The notes beneath the pieces were generated by a model, which worked only from the letters and a program-made list of their open reading frames with translations, searched no databases and had not been told where the DNA came from. A stretch of DNA of 64,000 bases from Tethya wilhelma (taxonomy: Eukaryota; Porifera; Demospongiae; Tethyida; Tethyidae). The stretch covers positions 9,101,553-9,165,552 of the forward strand of contig CAXIPT010000002.1 of assembly GCA_964030475.1 (NCBI GenBank). The letters run 5' to 3'. Positions 22,787-32,600 of the stretch are shown here, in pieces (the first letter of the stretch is position 1; each line of letters opens with the position of its first letter). The position numbers and the translations under genes were made by a program.

Positions 22787-24179
22787 ATGGCTGCTAAACA
22801 ACTATCATGTTGACTGTGGTGGATATAGTTACAGCTTTGTAGATGAAAACTTGGACAGATTCACCTGCAATGTCTGCACTAATGTTCTTAAAGATCCCCA
22901 CATCACCGGTTGCTGTGGTCAAGTGTTCTGTGAGTCTTGTCTCAACAACTGGTTTACTAAAAATTACAAAGAGAACTGTCCTCACTGCCGAGCTGAAGGG
23001 AAAGAGTTTCAACACTTCTTAGACAAGAGACTCAAACGTGAGATTGATTCCCTGAGAATTTACTGCACCAACAAGGAGGAAGGATGTCAGTGGATAGGGG
23101 AGCTAGAATCTTTGAAAGATCATCTTGAGTCAACAAGGGGGTGTGACTATGTTGAAGTGGAGTGTCCACACAAATGCAGATATCAAAGAATGATTACAGT
23201 GTTGAAAAGAAAAGAACTTGAAAGACATATCAACAGTGAGTGTTTTCAACGACCTTATGAGTGTGAATACTGTGGCCATAGAGATACATATCAGAGTATT
23301 AGTGGGGATGGTGGTGAAGGCTGTTTTGTATTTTATTCCCATTACGACAAATGTCCTGAGTTTCCTCTGGAGTGTCCTAACAAGTGTGGTGTTAAAGATA
23401 TCAAGAGAAAGGACATGAAAGATCATCGTAGCCAGTGTCCAGAGGAAAAGGTTGAGTGTCCCAACAAGTGCCGAATATTGTTCTCAAAGATGAGAGTAAA
23501 GAGAAAAGTTCTTAAAGATCATCTTGCTAATGAATGTGAACTTCGTCAATACCAATGTCAACATTGTGCATTGGAAAACACATTCAAAGTAATTACAACA
23601 AAGCACTATAGCATATGTCCTGAGTTTCCTCTGGAGTGTCCCAACAAGTGTGGTGTTAAAGACATCAAGAGAAAGGACATAAAAGATCATCGTAGCCAGT
23701 GTCCAGAGGAGACTGTTCTATGTCCAAATCCCTATCAATGTTTTACCACAATGAAGAGAAAAGATATAGGTAAACATCTTGCTGAGTGTATACTGCGTCC
23801 ATATGACTGTGTTTACTGTAGGAAAAGAGATACCTTCCAAGCTATAACCACCAAGCACTATAAGTCATGTCCTGAGTTTCCTCTGGAGTGCCCCAACAAC
23901 TGTGGTAGAAAGGACATCAAAAGAAAAGACATGGAAGACCATCATAGCCAGTGTCCAGAGGAGCCAGTTCAGTGTCCATTTGAAGAAACAGGATGTAAGG
24001 AAAAGCTTGTACGACATCAACTGGAGAAGCACATGTCAGCCACCCAGCAACAACACCTACTGATGGTCATGGTAGCTTACAAAGAGATGAAGAAAGAAAA
24101 TGAGCAACTAAAAAAGAGAGTTACTGAAAATGAAAGAAAAATAGATGCAATTAAAAGAAGTCAAACTAGACTAAAATAA
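22787..24179 (+). CDS. RING and multi TRAF-type zinc-finger protein, no MATH domain
   Basis: One long frame ends at 24179. Coding sequence similar to the paralogues begins at about 22814 (GGYSYSFVDENLDRF). The frame encodes a RING finger (CNVC ... CCGQVFCESC ... CPHC) and then at least five TRAF-type zinc-finger units with the repeated signature FPLECPNKCGVKDIKRKD. A coiled-coil tail follows, from about HLLMVMVAYKEMKKENEQL to the stop. It is about 455 residues, longer than the paralogue at 14473 through extra finger repeats. It is probably an E3-type adaptor. The start is odd: the only sensible ATG (22787, MAAKQLSC) is out of frame with the RING by one base and meets TGA after eight codons. 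A one-base sequencing error or a real lesion is likely. Confidence 0.8.
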
Positions 24180-24400
24180 TAATTATAATTTACGTATATA
24201 TTCATAAATTATTATTATTATTGCCTGAGTGGACAAATTAACTTGTTTATAATTAATTTTAAAATAGTAATAGTTTAAATGATTGCAGCTGATCGAGTAA
24301 GATGGTTACTTTCGGAAGTGATCAGTGGGCAAAAATTAGTCATACAAGTGAATTGTGCATCTGTGACAAGACTATAGTAATGGAAATAAGTAATATTAGT
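24180..24400. other. Convergent intergenic region
   Basis: 220 bp of AT-rich sequence between the stop of the RING/TRAF gene and the stop of the kinesin gene. It probably contains both polyadenylation regions. No other feature was seen. Confidence 0.4.
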
Positions 24401-27400
24401 TCACATGACAGAGCAAGCACTACTCTGGACTTTGTTCTTATCAGTGGAGAGTGATGCTCTATTGGCTAGTGCCACTACAGTGGCCACCGCCTTGAAGTTG
24501 GGCAGTTCAGCTGTCAATATGTCCTTCACTTCAGTCACCTGAATAATTATTTATGCACATGCATGTACTTCATAAACACCATCATGCATGGCATTCATCA
24601 ATTGAAGACAACAATACAGACTGCATGTGTGCTCACCTTCAGTGATTCAGAGTCCACTTTCTCTGCCTTGGAAACTAGTTCCTTGATTTTCCTTATCTTC
24701 ACGTCGAGACGTTCAGCTCTCCTCTTGGCAGCTGACAACTCACACATCAGCCTATAGCGTTCATCATCCTGTCGAGTGTTGTACATAAAATGCCATCCAG
24801 CAAAATGGTTATAATAGTGGGAAACTGACCCTTACCTTTTGTGGAGTAGGATTCAGGATGAGTGTGCTTCCAAATTTTGCTGTTTGTTGGTTCACCAGCT
24901 CCTTTGTTGTCATTTGGTGATTAGCATTCATATTCTTTCCTGTTGACTGTGTTTCAACCTATGAACATTGCACCATAAAAAAATCAATTCCATTTCAATC
25001 AGACATTCAATGAAAGAATTAGTGGCATAAATTTAAACAGGTATATCTAATGATTCACTGATTGACATCATTATGATGTAATGGTACCTGTTGCCCCCAT
25101 ATTTCTATAATGAGTGCCTGTTCTGTGAGGTAGTCCAGGAACTGCTGAGTTACAGGATTGATGCTGAAATGCTTGGAATAGCTAAAGTTAGGATTCTTGG
25201 TGTCTGACACAGAGATTGTTCTAGTCTCTTCAGAGTCCAGGTAGAACTTGTACTTACAATATACACCCTGTGTGCATGTGTGTTTGTGTATGTATGTGAT
25301 AGTGTAGTGGAATGAAGTATTATGTATAAAAACATGTATGTGTACGGTAATTGCACTTTAATCACCTTGGTGAATTTGGATGGTATTCCTCTTGCGTGTG
25401 GTATCTTCAACAAGAAATTTATACTCTGACCAATCTACAGAGTAAACATTAAAACAAAATATCATCACAGTCAGCTGCCACTCAATTAATCTCTCTCATA
25501 CCAACTCTGTTGGTTCCTCCACGAATAGGTCTTCATCTTCCGCTAGCAGTGATCCATCTGCATTACACGGGTATATCTCCACATTGAGGTACCCCTGTTC
25601 ATTAGCTTTGTAATCAGTAATGACCAGCTGCTCCTCCAATTCAATCTGCATACCATTATATTATCACATGACTAGTCAAATGATAACCACATGACTGTAT
25701 CCCAACCCACTGACTCACCATGTAGGCCAAACTCTGAAGATAGACATGCACTGATCCTATCTGCACATCAACATCCATAGGCTCCCAGAATGGATCATTC
25801 TCCTGAGAGAGAAAACAGAACACACACACTCAATGTCAAATTAATGTTTAAAAATTTAATAATCTATCTTGCCAAAGGACACTTCAGAGCTAGGTTCTGG
25901 TATGAGACTAGCTAGGGAGCTGGTTATGTCATTGTGTGGCACAATATGTCTTAGTTAATATACTGTTAATACTTTGAGCCTATCATCAGTGCATGCAAAT
26001 GTGAATATGCCTAGCCAAAGAGATCCTGTACTACTGTGGCACTAGCTACCTGTGATGTGTTCCACTCCTCTCCTTCCACATAGCTCTGGTACATCTCTTG
26101 CATGCGATACTTGCGATCCAGGAACACATTTCTAGTCCACAGCCATGAGTGGTCGTTGAGTAGGCTCCTCATCTTTACCTTCACCTCAGTCCTACCGTTC
26201 TTGAGTCCCCTGGCTTGAGGGGAGACCAGAGCAATCTCAAACACCATCTGCCAAGGAGAAATTGAATCATTGGAGGTTGTTATAATTATCACAATTATTA
26301 CCAAAGTTTTATGTAGTATCATGACTGTGATGAAAGTTCTAGGTAGTATAGTAAAAATTAATTCTATAATTGTATAAAGCTGTAAGTGTACAACATGGCA
26401 TGATGAACCTGCTGGGACACTTAAAAAGTATGTGGCACTACAGTATTCAGAATCACAGTAAATTGTTTTGTACATGTGTGCATGTGCTTGTATGTGTATT
26501 CAAATACCTTCTTGTTTAGCTCCTCACTGATGGCATTAGCCTCGTACACCATCGGTAGTAGAGTGATGAGGTCTTCTTGGAGTAGAATATCCTCCTTACT
26601 CTTCCCTTCCGTGGTCATATCGAAGCCAGAGTTGGCAGCTATCTCACCCTGAGCTCGATCGTAAGTGATGGTCTCTGGTTTTGAACCAGCCTTGAGGAGA
26701 GCTTCGAGTTCCTTTGGATGATGGAACACATAGAGGTTACTGGATCCCAGGAGAACTCTGAGAATAATTTGAAAAAAAAAAAAGTCAACTACATAACTAT
26801 GTAAGCTATAATGGACAAAATTCACAAAAATATTTGTGTGGCTGGAATTTTTCTGCATCCTGATGATTTGCAAATCGAGATGTTTCAGCAGAACTTACAA
26901 TATCGATTTTCAGAATATTATTTTAGTACCTGTCGTTGTGGTGTAGGGTCACCTTCCCAGTGAGTGGCTCACCATTCAGCAACAGCCTGGCACCATCACA
27001 CGGACACAGGGTGATTGCTTTGTCCCTGTCATTATTAATGATGGCATGCTCCTTCTGGATGCTCAGCCCATTGATCAAAATATCGGGAGGCTTGGAAGCC
27101 TTCTTGTTACCGATACGATTTTGGCCTCTCTTGACGAAATGTACCACCATGTTGGTGAGCTGGGAGTCTTCGTTGAGGTTCCAAAAGTGAGGGACTGTTT
27201 TTCTCTTTGTGTCTTCTTCGGCCTTGGCTTTGTCCTGCTCTTGGAGGGTGTTCTTAGATTCGGCCAATTTCTGTTCCCACGTCTTTTGAAGTTCCTCCAT
27301 TTCACGACGATTTGCTTCCATCTAGAATGTGTAGCGTATAATAAGTTATTAATATTTCATTTTGTATGACAATATAATCATTTTTGTTTACTGTTTGAGC

Positions 27401-30400
27401 TAGCTCTTCTTCCATGTGTTTACGCATTCTCTCAACCTCTGAACAGGAAATAAAACATTAATTATTTGTAAATAATAAAATGATAATTTACTTTTCCACA
27501 ATCACAATGAAAAATGTATTCACAATCAACAGAGCAAAAAATGCATGTTCTAATGCATGAACAAATCATACAATTGTTATTACATTACCTTCATCACTGG
27601 CTCCTGCTGGTGCCTGAGACGGATCGACATTGACTCCCTTCAGCTTCTCCAGGAGTCTGGCGTTCTCTTCTCTCAATTCTCTGATCAGCTTATCAGTTGG
27701 ACTCTCGTTCACAGTGGCTTTAGTCTTGATACTCTTGGCCCTGTCAGCTGCATATACCAATATAAATGTGATGTTATTATGATGTAATGGTATTATAGAA
27801 GTGGATTTTTTCCTCACCAAATCTTAAAGTTGATAGGGTCTCATCATAGTTAATATCAGCAGGACTTAGAGCAGCAATCTAGTCAATTATGTTGAATTGT
27901 ATAGTTATACAGTACGACCATGAATGCATCATCTAGCACAAACCATGATGGTCTTTGAATTGCCACCAAGAGCATTCTTGAGCAGCTTTGTCAGAACAGA
28001 ATCTCGAAATGGGACTGGGTTGATACATAATTATCAGTAATTTGTTTAGCAAACTAGTTCAGCTTTTGTGATCAACATACCGAGGGCTTTCTTTCCAGAT
28101 GACAAGTCAGCCAAAGTTAAAGAAAGAAAATTTGATGGCAATTTTTTTTTTTTTTATTTTTTATTTTTTTTATTTTTATTTTTTATTTTTTTTTTTTAAT
28201 AGCCAAATTCAGGATTACAAGAAATAGCGAAATATAGAGCTAATACTAGTCTTGCAATTGATGCATAATATAAAGGCAAACCCATTTTAAGTGTAGTATG
28301 CATCCTATACCTTTAATAACATTGCCAAGTGTTGAGAGAGACTTGTTGATGGCAGCTCCTTCTTGCAACCTTGCACCAACAGCACCAGTTGAGTCAGCTC
28401 TCTCACTAATAGTACAGAAAAAACAATGCAGTGTATAGCAGCTGTGCGTGAGAGTATGACTGTGTGTGATCAATATTATTTTCCACAAAATGAGGTGTTT
28501 TTATCTTTTGTTACTTCTCACCTTCCTGCTAAATCAACCAAATTGATGACTGAAGTTTTAGCCATGCCTTGACCAAGCTCATTTTTCGATTTTTGCACAA
28601 ATGTGATAGCCACTATGGTGTGTGCTCTGCTACTGGTAGCATTCATGTTGGTGGAAGCAATGGTCCTGTTTTTAGTTCCTTCTGCAATACGGTCCTCAAT
28701 GTCAGCATAGTTTTTGACAGCAACAGATCGTATCTGATCAACTATTGAATGGAATGATACAAAAACGTAACACACCTCATGCACAATGTAAGTGTGTGTG
28801 TGTGTTTGTGTTGTACCATAGAAGCCCATTCTGGGATGTTCACGAACTTTTAGACCTCCTTTCACATTTGAAGCAGGATTCAACAAATCTCTTACCTGTA
28901 TAATAGACACATGACCAAATAAATCATCCATAAAGCAATTAACATACTTGTGCACATGCATGGGCACATGAGACAATAATTATAGTGCAGCCATTATTAG
29001 CTGTAAAAAGTATTGTATTCACTTGTTCATTGTAGATTTCCAACATGTTCAATACGACTTGAAACTCAGTTCCTGAGCCTTGTTTTTCTTCAATCCCTTT
29101 AAACAGTTCCTCACAAGTAATTGGAACAATGCCTTGTAAGATTAAGAGAGAGAGAAACAAAGCTAGTTCTACTTCCATGTACATGTAGACTCAATTTGCA
29201 TTAGACGAATATCTAATTGCCACGATAATTAGAACTTTGAGCCATTAACGCAGTATTCACACATGTAGTGAGATACAGTGGTCATGCATATACAATATTT
29301 CATACATAATTTCTGCCTCCATGCATGCAGATGCATTAGTAGTGACAGCCAATAATTTTATGCTCTGTCATAGAACTTGGTACCTTTGTTCTTTCCGTAG
29401 CCAACCATAGAGTATGATTTTCCACTGCCAGTTTGTCCGTAAGCAAAGAGGGAGCAATTGTATCCTTTCCATGCATTCTCCAGCACACCTCTACCAAGAT
29501 CATTAAACACCTTTCTCTACAAACACACACATCACACAATCAGCACAAATTAACACATTGTTAAGTATATGGTGACAATGGGATGCATATAAACATAATG
29601 CCAGACTGTGTATAAGATTGATTTTTACATCAAGCTTTTGCTATGCTTCATTCATTGGAATCAATCAGCTTATATNGTTGAGTCAGCTCTCTCACTAATA
29701 GTACAGAAAAAACAATGCAGTGTATAGCAGCTGTGCGTGAGAGTATGACTGTGTGTGATCAATATTATTTTCCACAAAATGAGGTGTTTTTATCTTTTGT
29801 TACTTCTCACCTTCCTGCTAAATCAACCAAATTGATGACTGAAGTTTTAGCCATGCCTTGACCAAGCTCATTTTTCGATTTTTGCACAAATGTGATAGCC
29901 ACTATGGTGTGTGCTCTGCTACTGGTAGCATTCATGTTGGTGGAAGCAATGGTCCTGTTTTTAGTTCCTTCTGCAATACGGTCCTCAATGTCAGCATAGT
30001 TTTTGACAGCAACAGATCGTATCTGATCAACTATTGAATGGAATGATACAAAAACGTAACACACCTCATGCACAATGTAAGTGTGTGTGTGTGTTTGTGT
30101 TGTACCATAGAAGCCCATTCTGGGATGTTCACGAACTTTTAGACCTCCTTTCACATTTGAAGCAGGATTCAACAAATCTCTTACCTGTATAATAGACACA
30201 TGACCAAATAAATCATCCATAAAGCAATTAACATACTTGTGCACATGCATGGGCACATGAGACAATAATTATAGTGCAGCCATTATTAGCTGTAAAAAGT
30301 ATTGTATTCACTTGTTCATTGTAGATTTCCAACATGTTCAATACGACTTGAAACTCAGTTCCTGAGCCTTGTTTTTCTTCAATCCCTTTAAACAGTTCCT

Positions 30401-31380
30401 CACAAGTAATTGGAACAATGCCTTGTAAGATTAAGAGAGAGAGAAACAAAGCTAGTTCTACTTCCATGTACATGTAGACTCAATTTGCATTAGACGAATA
30501 TCTAATTGCCACGATAATTAGAACTTTGAGCTATTAACGCAGTATTCACACATGTAGTGAGATACAGTGGTCATGCATATACAATATTTCATACATAATT
30601 TCTGCCTCCATGCATGCAGATGCATTAGTAGTGACAGCCAATAATTTTATGCTCTGTCATAGAACTTGGTACCTTTGTTCTTTCCGTAGCCAACCATAGA
30701 GTATGATTTTCCACTGCCAGTTTGTCCGTAAGCAAAGAGGGAGCAATTGTATCCTTTCCATGCATTCTCCAGCACACCTCTACCAAGATCATTAAACACC
30801 TTTCTCTACAAACACACACATCACACAATCAGCACAAATTAACACATTGTCAAGTATATGATGACAATGGGATGCATATAAACATAATGCCAGACTGTGT
30901 ATAAGATTGATTTTTACATCAAGCTTTTGCTATGCTTCATTCATTGGAATCAATCAGCTTATATAGTCTTAGACTACATTTGCACATGCATATGCACCTG
31001 GTCAGCATATCTGGAAGATCTTGGCTCAAAGTATCCATCTTCTGCCTCACTGAATCCATCGTGAGACCAGTAGCTGTAATCGAACGTGAATTTCTTTGGT
31101 TCAATGTTCGGAGGTGCCATTGGATCAGTAATGGTGGTTGTATCCCCTTGCATATTGATGATGAGTTTGGATCCACGATTCAACTCACGTTGGTTGTGCA
31201 GAGGGAGTTAAAGAAAGGGTATAATCAACTATTTCACACCTCCATATTGTACACACTTGGATACATAAAATATGTTCTACATAGGATAGGATCTTATACT
31301 ATTCTATGTCTTATGCTATAATTGTATAGAGAGGATATGAATGGTCTCACACGGACAGCTACTCTCACGTTCTCTGCCAT
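24401..31380 (-). CDS. Kinesin-3 family motor, KIF28/KLP-6-like
   Basis: I traced 22 exons from ATG 31380 to TGA 24401, giving 986 residues. Motor exons: 31380-31339, 31195-30998, 30805-30673, 30421-30312, 30106-... (see duplication; unique-copy equivalents 29516-29384, 29132-29023, 28895-28817, 28741-28522), 28405-28311, 28116-28081, 28014-27944, 27878-27818. Tail exons continue from 27747 to 24401. Landmarks are P-loop [13 protein letters not shown], switch [13 protein letters not shown], switch II LVDLAGRERA and [12 protein letters not shown]. An FHA domain ([10 protein letters not shown] ... [12 protein letters not shown]) sits in exon 13 (27321-26930), followed by the kinesin-3 tail region and a coiled coil ([18 protein letters not shown]). 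Motor features such as YWSHDGF and KYADQ-type spacing point to the KIF28 branch. Plus-end transport of membrane cargo is inferred from the family. Oddities: an AT-AC first intron, a non-AG acceptor at exon 8, and a C-terminus CSVM. Confidence 0.92.
28388..29675. repeat. First copy of a 1.29-kb direct duplication in kinesin motor region
   Basis: This segment recurs at 29677-30964 with an offset of 1289 bp and only a few substitutions (for example GAGCCATTAAC versus GAGCTATTAAC, and TTAAGTATATGGT versus TCAAGTATATGAT). The copies abut at the N at 29676. Each contains the same four motor exons plus a cut part of exon 7. A protein using both sets could not fold as a kinesin motor. Confidence 0.9.
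29677..30964. repeat. Second copy of the duplication
   Basis: Begins inside exon 7 of the kinesin gene and carries exon equivalents 30030-29811, 30184-30106, 30421-30312 and 30805-30673. Because it starts exactly after an N and ends where the first copy ended, the simplest reading is two overlapping contigs from different haplotypes joined without merging. Confidence 0.85.
31196..31338 (-). other. U12-type AT-AC intron (kinesin intron 1)
   Basis: On the minus strand the 143-bp intron begins ATATCCTCTC and ends CTCTGCAC, with TTCTTTAAC, close to the U12 branch consensus TTCCTTAAC, about 12 nt before the end. Removing it joins VRVRPF to NQRELNRGS, exactly the conserved kinesin start. No GT-AG alternative keeps the frame: a TAA lies just upstream of the exon and no AG precedes it. 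Confidence 0.85.
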
Positions 31381-31593
31381 TTCTCAAACTTTCTTGAAAT
31401 TCTTGCTTGTTCAGTGATTGTCATCTATGATCTCAAACTTCGCGGCCAACCAAGAATTATTGCGAAAATTTTTCCTTTTTTTCTGCGCATGCTCAGTAAT
31501 GCTGAGTCACTGTGGGGGGCACTGCACTGCTACATAAGCTGTTTCAGTCATGTATATTAGAAGTCATAGACTCAGTACACAACACCAACAAAA

Positions 31594-32307
31594 TGCGTGC
31601 TTGAGCTATCACTCTCCATTTTTGTCTTTGTTGCTCTGGCTACCTGTGTTGTAAGCCACCCTTTCAACATCCAGGTGAGTCTCAGTGAGTGTGTAGCCAC
31701 TTCTATCTTGCATATTATAGTGGGATCTCCAGTGGGATCAATAATGGGAGTGTTCTCGAAATCACTGGCAACACTAGCTCAGTGTACGGTTTAAAATAAC
31801 GAAATACTGTTATTACAAACTTCAACAGAATCTAATCTTGTAGGTAATCTGATAAGCCAACAGCCCATGTAACTTCATCACAGTCTTCATCTTATTAAAC
31901 TTCATAAATTCAAACCAATGATTGTTCATAATGATTGCTACAGTATTGGTAAAAATCATTTCATTTATGAACTCAGTATTGTGTAATAATTTAAGTTCAT
32001 TTATGAAAAATTTCTGCAGAAAGCCGGTCATTCCAGAAGCAGCTAGACAACAGGTATTTCCACTAGGACATGAAGTACTACCATCTGCAGTACAATTTAC
32101 TCTATCAGAAACTTGAGTTAATATTGTCTTTGCTGCCCAAACAAACTTTGATGTTAGAATCTCTCCATTTTTATCTGGCGGTGGTATACAAAATTAATGA
32201 AATACGGTGCTTCCAAGTTTGGTTGCTGTCCGATGGAGGATGCTGTTTGCTGTACGGATAAAGTACATTGCTGTCCTTCTGGATATAAATGCTCCAATGA
32301 ACAGTAA
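31594..32307 (+). pseudogene. Granulin gene relic with internal inversion
   Basis: 31594-31675 resembles the signal-peptide exon of the giant granulin gene (VALATCVVSHPF versus VAALATCVLGHPL), with the ATG shifted out of frame by one base, and is followed by a GTGAGT donor. The N-terminal half of a granulin domain (NCTADGSTSCPSGNTCC) lies on the minus strand at about 32113-32025. The C-terminal half (FGCCPMEDAVCCTDKVHCC) is on the plus strand at about 32210-32307 and ends in TAA. The two halves of one domain thus face opposite ways, so it cannot be expressed as a granulin. Confidence 0.8.
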
Positions 32308-32600
32308 CTCTCTAGAGTTAAGTATGCTAGTGTGTTTGTGCGTGCTGTACAGTGGTGATGAATTTGTGAGTACATGACTCCATGTACAATGTACAGGGGC
32401 TTCTTATTTACACGCATGCGCAGTATTAGCTGGCGGCCATGTGACTTCTATTTGGTCATTACGTCATATGAGGAGAGCTCTGAGCAGCTGTGGATTTGAA
32501 CTGTGAATATCTGACAACTTGAGTAGTACACTACTCACACACACGCAGTGCAGTGAGTTTGCAAAAAAAGATTTACCAAGTTACAAGAGCTTCGACCAAA

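Noticed and set aside
24180..24400. Possible non-coding RNA between convergent genes
   Set aside because: No structure or promoter visible; simple AT-rich spacer.
28140..28198. Poly-T tract as a retroposon tail
   Set aside because: No adjacent retroposon body or target-site duplication; more likely intronic simple sequence.
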